Origin: Streptococcus ovuberis | Lineage (GTDB): Bacteria; Bacillota; Bacilli; Lactobacillales; Streptococcaceae | Assembly (NCBI RefSeq): GCF_012396585.1 | Contig: NZ_JAAXPR010000016.1 | Location: 1 to 54,640 of the forward strand | DNA length: 54,640 nucleotides | Direction: 5' to 3' | Shown: piece after piece, positions 9,953 through 17,587 of the stretch | Numbering within the stretch: position 1 is the stretch's first letter | Layout of the letters: every line of letters begins with the position of its first letter | Made by a program: the position numbers and the translations under genes | Notes under the pieces: model-generated | Databases searched by the model: none | What the model was told of the DNA's origin: nothing | Seen by the model: only the letters and a program-made list of their open reading frames with translations

Positions 9953-10709
9953 GTATGTTTTAGCGATTTCAGGCAATGATATTTTCAGTGGTGGGGGACT
10001 TTATGCGGATCTCTCGACGTATGCAGCTAACGACCTTCATGGCTTTGTAGCGGTGACCTGTCTCACTGCTATGACGGAAAATGGTTTTGAAGTCTTTGGC
10101 ATTGACCGGACCATCTTTAATCATCAGTTGCAAAGTTTGAAAGATGTGCCTTTTTCAGCGATTAAGTTGGGGCTTTTGCCTGATGTGGAAATAGCAGAGC
10201 TGGCCTTGGATTTTATCAAGGGACATCAAGAAATTCCTATCGTTCTGGATCCTGTTTTGGTCTGCAAGGAGAGCCACGATGTTGCAGTCAGTGCCTTGCG
10301 CGATGAGCTCCTCAAGTTTTTCCCTTATGTGACCATTATCACGCCGAACCTGGTCGAAGCAGAGCTACTGGCTCAAACAACGATTGAAACTTTGGAAGAT
10401 ATGAAAGCTACGGCTAGGCGTTTGTATGAATTGGGAGCTAGAGCAGTTGTGGTTAAGGGAGGCAACCGCTTTAGCCAAGAGAAGGCGGTGGATGTCTTTT
10501 ATGACGGTACGACCTTTGAGGTTCTAGAGTACCCAGTTCTTGAGAGCAATAATGTCGGAGCAGGTTGTACCTTTGCTTCTAGTATTGCTAGTCAGCTGGT
10601 TCTTGGGCGAGAAACGCATCAGGCCGTTCGTCTCTCAAAAGAGTTTGTCTATCAAGCTATCAAACATTCAGATCACTATGGAGTAAAACAACATCATGAC
10701 CAATCATAA
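9942..10709 (+). CDS. pdxK: pyridoxal kinase, dual-Cys (PdxK/ThiD-like) type
   Basis: 255 aa ribokinase-fold protein. [20 protein letters not shown] is the substrate-binding start of the HMP/pyridoxal kinase group. It has Cys in the lid (DPVLVCKES) and Cys in the anion hole ([12 protein letters not shown]) where ThiD proper has GTGDT. That pair of cysteines is the hallmark of the B. subtilis-type pyridoxal kinase formerly called ThiD. It makes PLP from B6 vitamers in the cytoplasm. The downstream ECF S component overlaps it by 14 nt and is a plausible B6 importer. A hydroxymethylpyrimidine kinase activity is the alternative. Confidence 0.82.
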   Translation: MTTKYVLAISGNDIFSGGGLYADLSTYAANDLHGFVAVTCLTAMTENGFEVFGIDRTIFNHQLQSLKDVPFSAIKLGLLPDVEIAELALDFIKGHQEIPIVLDPVLVCKESHDVAVSALRDELLKFFPYVTIITPNLVEAELLAQTTIETLEDMKATARRLYELGARAVVVKGGNRFSQEKAVDVFYDGTTFEVLEYPVLESNNVGAGCTFASSIASQLVLGRETHQAVRLSKEFVYQAIKHSDHYGVKQHHDQS

Positions 10710-11172
10710 ACTGAAAACCCTGACCTTACTAGCCGTTCTGACAGCCTTGACAATTGTCTTGGGCATGTTTGTCAGGTTGCCTACGCCTACTGGCGTCACC
10801 ACCTTGCTTGATGTGGGGATTTTCTTCACTGCCTTTTACCTTGGTAGGCGCGAAGGAGCTATGGTTGGAGGATTATCAGCCTTCCTGTTCGACCTGATTG
10901 CAGGCTATCCGCAGTGGATGTTGATTAGTCTTTTTGCCCATGGCGCCCAAGGCTATCTAGCAGGATTCACAGGAAAAAAACGCCCGATCGGGCTAGTGCT
11001 TGCGACCGCAGTCATGGTTGGGACCTATTTCCTGGCTTCTAGTATCATGAATGGGGTTGGCGCTGCTTCGCTAGAAGTGTTGACTAATATGATGCAGAAT
11101 GTCGTCGGAATGGTTGGAGGCTACCTGCTTTATAAGGCCTTTAAAGGCATCGGTGTGAGAGGTTTGGCATGA
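10696..11172 (+). CDS. ECF transporter S component, probably for a B6 vitamer
   Basis: 158 aa, almost entirely hydrophobic with about five to six membrane segments ([64 protein letters not shown] and others). The [17 protein letters not shown] block and the overall length fit the substrate-specific S component of group II ECF importers, which share an energizing EcfA/A'/T module encoded elsewhere. Its overlap with the pyridoxal kinase gene points to pyridoxine/pyridoxal as substrate (inference from context). Overlaps the next gene by 4 nt. Confidence 0.8.
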   Translation: MTNHKLKTLTLLAVLTALTIVLGMFVRLPTPTGVTTLLDVGIFFTAFYLGRREGAMVGGLSAFLFDLIAGYPQWMLISLFAHGAQGYLAGFTGKKRPIGLVLATAVMVGTYFLASSIMNGVGAASLEVLTNMMQNVVGMVGGYLLYKAFKGIGVRGLA

Positions 11173-11732
11173 ATCTAAAACAATTAGAAGTTGAAACGAG
11201 GGCCTTGGTCTTAGACTTGCTGGAAAGAAGCGCAATAGCCAGAGGCCAAATCTTTGTCCTAGGCCTATCTAGTTCTGAAGTGGCTGGTGGAACCATTGGA
11301 AAAAATTCTAGCCGCGAGATTGGCCAAGTGATCGTTAAGGTTCTTCTGGATGAGCTGACTGAGCGAGGGATCTATCTAGCGGTGCAGGGCTGTGAGCATT
11401 TGAATCGAGCGCTGGTGGTGGAAAGGGAACTAGCGCTAGCTAAGAATCTCGAGATTGTCAATGTCCTGCCGACCTTGCATGCCGGTGGCAGTGGTCAGTT
11501 AGCTGCCTTTGACTACATGGCTGATCCTGTAGAAGTGGAATTTATCGTGGGGCATACAGGGCTTGATATCGGGGATACGGCAATCGGTATGCATATCAAA
11601 CATGTCCAAGTGCCCCTAAGACCTCTTCAGAGAGAGCTGGGGGGTGCCCATGTGACAGCCTTGACGACCAGGCCTAAACTTATTGGTGGTGCTAGAGCGG
11701 CGTATCAAACAGATCCGCTTCGAAAATTGTAA
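11169..11732 (+). CDS. UPF0340 / TIGR01440 family protein
   Basis: 187 aa. The segments [40 protein letters not shown] and [21 protein letters not shown] are typical of the conserved YwlG/UPF0340 family, which has no assigned biochemical role. Start ATG 11169 overlaps the S component stop (ATGA-type coupling). Last gene of the truA operon, followed by a perfect terminator. The conserved neighbourhood is the only functional hint. Confidence 0.85.
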   Translation: MNLKQLEVETRALVLDLLERSAIARGQIFVLGLSSSEVAGGTIGKNSSREIGQVIVKVLLDELTERGIYLAVQGCEHLNRALVVERELALAKNLEIVNVLPTLHAGGSGQLAAFDYMADPVEVEFIVGHTGLDIGDTAIGMHIKHVQVPLRPLQRELGGAHVTALTTRPKLIGGARAAYQTDPLRKL

Positions 11733-11743
11733 GGAAAGTATAG

Positions 11744-11784
11744 AGAGCTATTTAGATTTTTTTCTAAATAGCTCTTGTTTTTTG
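11744..11784 (+). terminator. perfect terminator of the truA operon
   Basis: AGAGCTATTTAGA (11744-11756) and TCTAAATAGCTCT (11763-11775), 13 bp perfect with a T6 loop, followed by TGTTTTTT. It shares the CTATTTAGA word with the adjacent 38-nt palindrome. Confidence 0.9.
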
Positions 11785-11796
11785 GTTTAGTGTGTG

Positions 11797-11834
11797 TTAA
11801 AATCTATTTAGAAATATTTCTAAATAGATTTTAA
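11797..11834. promoter_or_regulatory. 38-nt perfect palindrome, ArsR-type operator
   Basis: Positions 11797-11815 are the exact reverse complement of 11816-11834, with no loop or mismatch; the core is ATTTAGAAATATTTCTAAAT. It ends 11 nt before the ATG of the ArsR-like gene and just before its AAAGGAG ribosome site. An autorepressor operator for the downstream protein is the obvious reading. Confidence 0.75.
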
Positions 11835-11845
11835 AGGAGCAAGTT

Positions 11846-12124
11846 ATGGGATTTGGCGAGACTTTTAAAGCCTTATCTGATCCAGTTCGGCGTGAAATCT
11901 TGACACATTTGAAAAATGGTCCTGCGTCAGCAGGGGAGATTGCTGGCCGATTTGAGATGACAGGAGCGACCGTCTCTTATCACTTGAAAGTCTTAAAGAA
12001 TGCTGATTTGATCAGCGAAACCAAGGTGAAAAATTTTATTTACTACGACCTCAACACTTCTGTATTAGAAGAGGTTCTGTTGTGGTTGACTGATTTGAAA
12101 GGAGAAATAGAAAATGAAGCTTAA
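11846..12124 (+). CDS. ArsR/SdpR-type autorepressor
   Basis: 92-aa winged-helix protein. FKALSDPVRREILTHLKNGPASAGEIA and TGATVSYHLKVLKNADLISE form the ArsR DNA-binding domain. No metal-binding Cys motif (CVC) is present, so it resembles SdpR rather than a metal sensor. AAAGGAG precedes ATG 11846. It overlaps the next gene by 11 nt; pairing of SdpR with an SdpI-like membrane protein is the classical layout, in which the membrane protein senses or resists a toxic peptide and relieves repression. Confidence 0.88.
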   Translation: MGFGETFKALSDPVRREILTHLKNGPASAGEIAGRFEMTGATVSYHLKVLKNADLISETKVKNFIYYDLNTSVLEEVLLWLTDLKGEIENEA

Positions 12125-12761
12125 TAAAAGGTTGTTGGTGGTAACGTCCGTTTTCGTTTTTCTCCCCATGCTACTTGGGGTAGTCCTGTGGGAGCGATTG
12201 CCTGAGCAGTTGCCAACGCATTTTGGATTGGATGGGAGCGCAGATGGTTTTTCGAGTAAGGCAGAAGCGGTTTACCTGCACCCATTTATTTTTCTGGGGG
12301 TACACCTATTCTCTCTAGTTGTGACGACTATTAGTCCCAAGTCTCAAAACATCAGCCCTAAGATGATGCGTCTACTCTATTGGTTTATTCCAGTTTTAGC
12401 GGGTCTTCTTCAGACCATAACCTACCTAGTAGCATTGGGCTGGATAATAAATCCTACTCGGTTCATCTCTTTTTTGCTAGGCGGTTTCTTTATGCTTGTC
12501 GGGAATTACCTGCCAAAGACCAAACAGAATTATGCGGTTGGGATAAAGCTTCCGTGGACTTTGGATGATGAAGAAAATTGGAACAAGACCCACCGTCTGG
12601 CAGGCAGGGTGTGGATGTTGGCGGGGCTACTGATTTGTTTGTCTGTTTGCTTCCCTATTGAGCCTCTCTATGTTCTCCTTCCTCTGATTGCTATTATGAT
12701 TCTACTGCCAGCTATTTATTCCTACAAGCTGAGCCGGCAAGGTGAGAAGTTAGATTTATGA
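12114..12761 (+). CDS. SdpI/DUF1648 family membrane protein
   Basis: 215 aa. The N-terminal DUF1648 part has LPEQLPTHFGLDGSADGFSSK, the typical extracellular motif, between two membrane segments. The C-terminal SdpI part has GNYLPKTKQNYAVGIKLPWTLDDEENWNKTH followed by two to three membrane helices. In B. subtilis SdpI gives immunity to the SdpC toxin and titrates SdpR to the membrane; no toxin gene is seen here, so general antimicrobial-peptide or envelope stress immunity is possible. Translationally coupled to the regulator. Confidence 0.85.
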   Translation: MKLNKRLLVVTSVFVFLPMLLGVVLWERLPEQLPTHFGLDGSADGFSSKAEAVYLHPFIFLGVHLFSLVVTTISPKSQNISPKMMRLLYWFIPVLAGLLQTITYLVALGWIINPTRFISFLLGGFFMLVGNYLPKTKQNYAVGIKLPWTLDDEENWNKTHRLAGRVWMLAGLLICLSVCFPIEPLYVLLPLIAIMILLPAIYSYKLSRQGEKLDL

Positions 12762-12815
12762 AAGTTTGCTGGTGAAACGCTTTTGAGAATCAAAACTTTC
12801 TGCTAGAATAAGAGT

Positions 12816-13961
12816 ATGTTAGATTTAAAGGACTATGGAATAGACATGTGGCCTAAGGAAAAGATTGAAGCTTTTCGTAAGGCACTCTTGGATTGGTATG
12901 ATGCCAATAAACGCGATCTGCCCTGGCGGCGGACGGCAGATCCGTATGCCGTATGGGTATCCGAGATAATGCTTCAGCAGACTCAAGTGGTGACAGTGAT
13001 TCCCTATTATGAGCGATTTTTAGACTGGTTTCCGACAGTTGAAGCCTTGGCTGAAGCGACTGAGGAGCGCCTTTTAAAGGCTTGGGAAGGTTTGGGGTAT
13101 TACTCACGCGTACGCAACATGCAGGCGGCCGCCCAGCAGATTATGACGACGTTTGCAGGTGACTTTCCCCAGACTTACGAAGAGATTCTCAGCCTAAAAG
13201 GCATAGGTCCCTACACCGCCGGGGCTATTGCTAGTATGGCGTTTGGCCTGCCGGAGCCTGCTGTTGATGGTAATGTCATGCGGGTCATGGCGAGACTATT
13301 TGAGGTGGATTATGATATCGGAGATCCTAAAAATCGCAAGATTTTCCAAGCTATCATGGAGGAGCTGATTGATCCTGAGCGCCCGGGAGATTTCAATCAA
13401 GCTTTGATGGATTTGGGAACAGATATTGAAGCGCCTAAGAATCCTCGACCAGAGGAGAGTCCTGTCCGTGCGTTTAGCGCAGCCTATTTGCATGGGACCA
13501 TGGACAAATACCCGATCAAGGAAGCTAAGAAAAAACCGAGACCCGTTGAGATTCAGGCCTTTGTTATCCGCAACCAAGAGGGGCAATATCTCCTAGAAAA
13601 AAATCAGGAAGGGCGTCTGTTATCGGGATTTTGGTCCTTTCCCATCATGGAGACCCAGCTGGTTGCTCAGCAGTTGGACCTCTTTGAGGAGGGAAATCAA
13701 GTCCTTGAACCCCTATCTCAACTAAGGGGGTTTGAGGAAAAGTATCAGCTGGAACCAGTTTGGAAGGAGCAAGCCTTCTCTTTAATCACCCATGTCTTTA
13801 GCCATCAAAAGTGGCGGATTCAGCTGGTTGAAGGCTGGGTAAAAGATCCGCAATTGCCTGACGAAGGGCAGCTTGTGTGGGCTGATTTAGAAGACTTTGA
13901 GACGTATCCCTTTGCCACACCACAGAAGAAGATGGTGGACGCTTATTTGAGAAATAGCTGA
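12816..13961 (+). CDS. mutY: A/G-specific adenine glycosylase MutY, lacking the Fe-S cysteines
   Basis: 381 aa. The catalytic domain has LPWRRTADPYAVWVSEIMLQQTQV, the HhH motif LKGIGPYTAGAIAS and the catalytic Asp in EPAVDGNVMRV. The C-terminal NUDIX-like domain (from about 248, FVIRNQEGQYLLEKN) recognises 8-oxoG. The protein removes A mispaired with 8-oxoG. Where most MutY proteins carry four Cys of the 4Fe-4S cluster, this one reads DIEAPKNPRPEESPVRAFSA without any Cys. Start ATG 12816 is supported by a TAGAAT box upstream; the ATG at 12846 is an alternative. Confidence 0.95.
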   Translation: MLDLKDYGIDMWPKEKIEAFRKALLDWYDANKRDLPWRRTADPYAVWVSEIMLQQTQVVTVIPYYERFLDWFPTVEALAEATEERLLKAWEGLGYYSRVRNMQAAAQQIMTTFAGDFPQTYEEILSLKGIGPYTAGAIASMAFGLPEPAVDGNVMRVMARLFEVDYDIGDPKNRKIFQAIMEELIDPERPGDFNQALMDLGTDIEAPKNPRPEESPVRAFSAAYLHGTMDKYPIKEAKKKPRPVEIQAFVIRNQEGQYLLEKNQEGRLLSGFWSFPIMETQLVAQQLDLFEEGNQVLEPLSQLRGFEEKYQLEPVWKEQAFSLITHVFSHQKWRIQLVEGWVKDPQLPDEGQLVWADLEDFETYPFATPQKKMVDAYLRNS

Positions 13962-14023
13962 GCAGAAAAACCTTGTACACATTACTTACCCCATTTTAAG
14001 GGGAGATCCAAAGGAGGATTCTA

Positions 14024-14731
14024 ATGAAAGTTACTGTAGATCAGAGTTTTTGGGAGATCTTTCCCCAAGCTCAAATTTCAGTTTTATCTGTTACGGGCAT
14101 AGATAATCGGATCGATAAAGCGAAACTTGGCTATTTGCAAGAACTTCTGTCCCAAGCCAGCCAGAAGGCCCAAGCCTTTTTGACAGAAGATAATTTCGCA
14201 CACAATGAGGTGATCAAGGAATGGCGGGAAGCATTCTCGCAATTTAAAACCAAGAAAGGTGCCCGTTCGTCGATTGAGGCCCTGCTCAAGCGTGTTAGTC
14301 AAGGTAGGGAGTTCCACCCCATCAATCCCTTGGTTGATCTCTATAACAGTATCTCACTAACGTATGGCTTACCATGTGGTGGGGAAGATGCGGCTTGTAT
14401 CCAAGGTGATTTGCACCTAGGCAAGGCCTTAGGAGGAGAGTCCTTCCGTCCACTTGGTGAAGACGAGGATCTCCCTGCACTCCCTGAAGAGATCATCTAC
14501 TATGATGAGGTTGGCGCTATTTGTCGTAATTTTAACTGGCGAGAAGCCCAACGCACCATGTTGACAGAAGAAACTACCAGCGCGGTTTTAATCATTGAAG
14601 CCATCAATGATGTCCAGAAAGTGCGAGAACTGGAAGCTATAGTAGCTCTGCAAGAACTGATCCAAGACTACTTCGGTGTAAAAGGAACGGTCAGTCATTT
14701 GACCAAAGAAGTGCCGACTGCTAATTTTTAA
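14024..14731 (+). CDS. B3/B4 tRNA-binding domain protein
   Basis: 235 aa. The segments IKEWREAFSQFKTKKGARSSIEALLKRV, NPLVDLYNSISLTYGLPCGGED and GAICRNFNWREAQRTMLTEET are typical of stand-alone B3/4 domain proteins related to the editing domain of phenylalanyl-tRNA synthetase beta. Such proteins may hydrolyse mischarged aminoacyl-tRNA or act on amino acids; the function is not proved. AAAGGAGGA precedes ATG 14024. It is monocistronic; a MITE-like element begins 27 nt after its stop. Confidence 0.8.
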   Translation: MKVTVDQSFWEIFPQAQISVLSVTGIDNRIDKAKLGYLQELLSQASQKAQAFLTEDNFAHNEVIKEWREAFSQFKTKKGARSSIEALLKRVSQGREFHPINPLVDLYNSISLTYGLPCGGEDAACIQGDLHLGKALGGESFRPLGEDEDLPALPEEIIYYDEVGAICRNFNWREAQRTMLTEETTSAVLIIEAINDVQKVRELEAIVALQELIQDYFGVKGTVSHLTKEVPTANF

Positions 14732-14749
14732 AAAAGAAAAAGACAGCTT

Positions 14750-14937
14750 GCCAGTCAGGAGCCCACTGAAAAAGTGAGTCTCATTAGAAATTGGACAGAC
14801 AATAATTATTTCTTTCCCTAATAGTGAATTAAAAAAACGAATGAATGATAAAAAGTGTTCAGTAACTAGATATCATTATTCGTTTTTTATGATAATCATT
14901 TTTGCTATTTAGACTTTTTCAGTGCCTCGCCAGTCAG
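14750..14937. mobile_element. 170-bp MITE-like element with 9-bp target duplication
   Basis: A 170-bp segment (14759-14928) is bounded by inverted ends sharing CACTGAAAAAGT (left 14764-14775, right complement near 14913-14924) beginning GAG, and flanked by the direct repeat GCCAGTCAG at 14750-14758 and 14929-14937. Inside is a long imperfect hairpin (AAAAAACGAAT... / ...ATTCGTTTTTT, about 14830-14887). No ORF fits. This is the structure of a non-autonomous DNA transposon; the 9-bp duplication would suit an IS4-like or similar transposase, which is not in this window. Confidence 0.72.
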
Positions 14938-14986
14938 AACAAGTTGTTTTTAGCTGGAATCGGAATTGCCTAAGGATGAGCCAAGG

Positions 14987-15103
14987 ATCGGCAATATCCT
15001 GATTTTCTGTGTTGGCCTTAATCTGATCTTCGGAAGATTGATCGGGGTGGCCAATATGCTACCATCCTTGATTTTAGCGATGTTAGGAACACTTTTTTTC
15101 TAA
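14987..15103 (+). pseudogene. 3' fragment of a DUF554 membrane protein gene
   Basis: A 38-codon frame reads IGNILIFCVGLNLIFGRLI then GVANMLPSLILAMLGTLFF and stops. The GNMLPAL-like motif and the hydrophobic pattern match the very C-terminus of DUF554 (YqgA-like) membrane proteins. There is no upstream coding region in frame; the MITE lies immediately before it. I read this as a 5'-truncated remnant. Confidence 0.5.
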
Positions 15104-15118
15104 AACATTTTTCAAAAT

Positions 15119-15160
15119 ATGTCATTTATAGTTGACATGTTTTTACTTATCTGATATACT
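15119..15160 (+). promoter_or_regulatory. promoter with embedded operator for the Xre/DUF3278 cluster
   Basis: TTGACA at 15132-15137 and TATACT at 15155-15160 are 17 nt apart. ATGTCA (15119-15124) and TGACAT (15133-15138) form an inverted repeat over 8 nt that covers the -35 box. The leader to the first gene is long, about 180 nt. Confidence 0.7.
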
Positions 15161-15218
15161 GATGGTGTAATATATATGTGACTTTGGGCAGATTGGTCCA
15201 AAAAATTTTAGACGAAGG

Positions 15219-15236
15219 TGTCATCTATAAGTGACA
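15219..15236. promoter_or_regulatory. second copy of the cluster operator
   Basis: TGTCA - TCTATAAG - TGACA has the same arms and 8-nt spacer as the repeat over the promoter, 95 nt further down in the leader. A half site TGTCATATATA follows at 15270. Probably bound by the small Xre regulator encoded next. Confidence 0.6.
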
Positions 15237-15348
15237 TGTGAGGGAGACCTTAACATTTTTTAACTGCTGTGTCATATATACGAGCCGCTACATAGAATAG
15301 AGCGAACTAGCAAGTCAGATCTGCTATTTCCCCGAGAAAGGAGAAGTC

Positions 15349-15546
15349 ATGAACCGTGTCAAGGACTTTCGCACCGAGTTAGGTCTGTCCCAGCTGGCCC
15401 TGGCTAAAAGCATCGGTGTCGCCAGACAGACCATCAATCTAATCGAAAATGACAAGTACAACCCCTCGCTGGACCTTTGCATCAAGCTGGCAGAGGCGCT
15501 CGAAACCGACCTCAACACCCTCTTTTGGGAGACCAGACATTTGTAA
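15349..15546 (+). CDS. small Xre-family transcriptional regulator
   Basis: 65 aa, essentially a lone helix-turn-helix domain: FRTELGLSQLALAKSIGVARQTINLIENDKYNPSLDLCIKLAEAL. AAAGGAGA precedes ATG 15349. Proteins of this size and type commonly head operons of DUF3278 or DUF3169 membrane proteins in lactic acid bacteria. It probably binds the TGTCA-N8-TGACA sites in its own leader. The DUF3278 gene starts 9 nt after its stop. Confidence 0.88.
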   Translation: MNRVKDFRTELGLSQLALAKSIGVARQTINLIENDKYNPSLDLCIKLAEALETDLNTLFWETRHL

Positions 15547-15555
15547 GGAGATAGG

Positions 15556-16092
15556 ATGAAACACTTTGATAAAAACAACTTTTACCCCTTTTTTCTTCGC
15601 CGTTTTTATGGCATCAATGGGGAGCTGGATGAATACAGCATGGCAGAGATCAATAAATTCGGCAACCACATGTTTATGTTCCTCTATAGTTTGGTATTAG
15701 TGGGTTTCCTGCTGGAAATTTTTGCACTTGCGGACATCTGGGATATACTGGCCCTACTAGGAGTCTTTATCCCATTTAACGCCCAGGTTAAACTCATTAG
15801 ACGTTTGGGACTAGATAAGCTTGAAGTCGAACAAGACCAAATGAAAGCAGCAAAGAAAACCATGTTCAAACGGGCTCTCTGGCAAACGCTCATCATGATG
15901 GTATTTATGCTCCTAACCTCTATCGCTATGTGGAGGATGGGAATTCCCCAAAAAGGTGGCACCAGTGCAGGGATTTTCTTTAAAATCGCAGTTCCAGGGG
16001 TAGTGGCTGTCCTGACCCCGATTGCTTTCTTGGTACAGCTGAAAGACAACCTCAAGAAAATTAGTCTGATCGAAGAAGGAGACGAGACATGA
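15556..16092 (+). CDS. DUF3278 family membrane protein (copy A)
   Basis: 178 aa. An N-terminal cytosolic segment YPFFLRRFYGINGELDEYSMAEINKFGN is followed by four predicted membrane helices (about 38-60, 64-78, 112-132, 145-165). The FYGI-x-G-x-LDEY motif recurs in the downstream paralogue and fits the DUF3278 family. Function unknown; the tight operon with an Xre regulator suggests a regulated envelope function. Its stop overlaps the next start (ATGA). Confidence 0.75.
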   Translation: MKHFDKNNFYPFFLRRFYGINGELDEYSMAEINKFGNHMFMFLYSLVLVGFLLEIFALADIWDILALLGVFIPFNAQVKLIRRLGLDKLEVEQDQMKAAKKTMFKRALWQTLIMMVFMLLTSIAMWRMGIPQKGGTSAGIFFKIAVPGVVAVLTPIAFLVQLKDNLKKISLIEEGDET

Positions 16093-16277
16093 AACATAAC
16101 TTTTTCATCCGTACCTTGACTTATCTCCTCATCTACCTGCCTATCAGCGTTATTATCGAAGTCACGACTGAGGGCGACTTGAGCAACTTTTTGACCTACC
16201 AGAGACTCTTTAGTACCCTTTTCTTTGGTGTCTTTATGGCAGCTCTCATGCCACATGTCATCAAAAAGCATAAATAG
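16089..16277 (+). CDS. small two-helix membrane protein
   Basis: 62 aa: MKHNFFIRTLTYLLIYLPIS with a first hydrophobic helix (about 8-24) and a second (about 38-56, LFSTLFFGVFMAALMPHVI), ending in a basic HVIKKHK tail. It overlaps DUF3278 copy A by 4 nt, so it is translated with it. I do not recognise a family. Copy B of the cluster has no equivalent of this gene. Confidence 0.65.
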   Translation: MKHNFFIRTLTYLLIYLPISVIIEVTTEGDLSNFLTYQRLFSTLFFGVFMAALMPHVIKKHK

Positions 16278-16294
16278 TAAAAAGGAGCTTCCCT

Positions 16295-16648
16295 ATGAAC
16301 AAATTAGGACACTTGACCCGCAGTAAAAAGGGGTTCATCACCTTTGCCATCGGCTACAGCCTCTTAACTCTCCTTTATCTTTACAGCTTTCTAATCGCCA
16401 AGGAGGATCTCATTATCATGCCTCTCTATCTCTTTTGGATGATTCAAACCGTCTCACTGTCCCAGGTAAACCGTACCAAGTACCAGGTCTGGGCCATGCG
16501 ACTGGTTAGCATCGAATTAGCCCTAGTAACCGCGGTACAAGTCTATGCAGGTTTTGCCCGCCCTGTCTTTTATATCTTTGCTGGACTGATCTTTCTTTTG
16601 AGCTTCGTGAAGTACCCGAGTCCAACCGATTCTAACCATAAAGAATAA
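16295..16648 (+). CDS. four-helix membrane protein (copy A)
   Basis: 117 aa with about four hydrophobic segments (residues 13-34, 40-52, 66-84, 90-106) and the signature FWMIQTVSLSQVNRTKYQVWAMRLVSIELALVTAV. The protein at 17184-17531 has the same plan with FWLVQALPLLTTFWSKYRLRMVRLVSLTLAVVMAV, so the two are paralogues. AAAGGAG is present before ATG 16295. No known domain recognised. Confidence 0.7.
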   Translation: MNKLGHLTRSKKGFITFAIGYSLLTLLYLYSFLIAKEDLIIMPLYLFWMIQTVSLSQVNRTKYQVWAMRLVSIELALVTAVQVYAGFARPVFYIFAGLIFLLSFVKYPSPTDSNHKE

Positions 16649-16659
16649 GGAGTTTTCGT

Positions 16660-17181
16660 ATGAACAAAGAACCTTTTACCGACAAACTGATCAAACGCTT
16701 TTACGGTATCACAGGACCTCTGGATGAGTACAAGCGCCACGAGGTGGATCGTATTGGTAATATTGGGTTTATCGTCCTCTTTTATGTTTTGGTACTTGGG
16801 AATTTTTTGGCCATTTTGGCTGCTTATCATTACCCGGAGCAGGTTGCTCTGCTCTATCCGATCATTCTGACGGTAGTCATCTTGTTACTCAGTTTCTACA
16901 TTGTTCTTAAGGGGAAAAAGGCTGGTGTCTCACACTTTGAAAAAGAAGAACTTAGCGAGAAGGAGCTCAAGAAACTCTCTTATGCAGGATTGAAAGCTGG
17001 CCTCTTTTTTGGAACAGGGGTGTACCTGATGCAGGGGCTTCTTCAGTGGCTAATCGATCAGGAACCCTTTCTTGCGGTGTTGACTAACTGGCGCACCGTG
17101 ATTGTTGCCGTACTTCAGGGCATTTTCTTCGGTGGCTTCATCCACCTCATCATCAAATCCCGCATGAAAAGAAGAGACTAG
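16660..17181 (+). CDS. DUF3278 family membrane protein (copy B)
   Basis: 173 aa. LIKRFYGITGPLDEYKRHEVDRIGNIGF matches the N-terminal motif of copy A (RFYGINGELDEYSMAEINKFGN), followed by the same arrangement of four membrane helices and a short charged linker in the middle (HFEKEELSEKELKKLSYAG). GGAG precedes ATG 16660. It lies 11 nt after copy A of the four-helix protein, so the cluster has arisen by duplication of a two-gene unit. Confidence 0.75.
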   Translation: MNKEPFTDKLIKRFYGITGPLDEYKRHEVDRIGNIGFIVLFYVLVLGNFLAILAAYHYPEQVALLYPIILTVVILLLSFYIVLKGKKAGVSHFEKEELSEKELKKLSYAGLKAGLFFGTGVYLMQGLLQWLIDQEPFLAVLTNWRTVIVAVLQGIFFGGFIHLIIKSRMKRRD

Positions 17182-17183
17182 GT

Positions 17184-17531
17184 ATGAAGAAGCGCAATGA
17201 TTATTTTGGGAAGCCTTATTTTCTCTGTTTAAGCATACTCTATAGTTTTTGGTATGGGTTATGCCTATACAGTTGCATTGCTGATGAAGAGCCCTTGTCA
17301 TTCTTTCCCTTAGTGGTTTTTTGGCTGGTCCAAGCTCTTCCTCTCTTGACGACTTTCTGGAGCAAGTACCGTTTGAGGATGGTGCGCCTTGTGAGTCTGA
17401 CTTTGGCAGTGGTCATGGCCGTAAAGATTGTCCGAAGCTTCCTTCCCAGCTATCAATGGTGCTTTGTCTTGGGGCTGCTTGTCCTAGCCACACTGCCTGA
17501 GACGTTTTTGAGACGGGTGACTCAGCAATAG
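17184..17531 (+). CDS. four-helix membrane protein (copy B)
   Basis: 115 aa, paralogue of 16295-16648 (same lengths, same FW-x-x-Q and R-x-x-R-LVSL blocks). It starts 2 nt after the DUF3278 copy B stop; AGACTAGGT is a weak ribosome site, so expression probably relies on coupling. Function unknown. Confidence 0.68.
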   Translation: MKKRNDYFGKPYFLCLSILYSFWYGLCLYSCIADEEPLSFFPLVVFWLVQALPLLTTFWSKYRLRMVRLVSLTLAVVMAVKIVRSFLPSYQWCFVLGLLVLATLPETFLRRVTQQ

Positions 17532-17587
17532 ATTTTAGCAAGTGACTTGTTTTAATTACTTTAACTTGTATTGAAAGGAAATGATTT

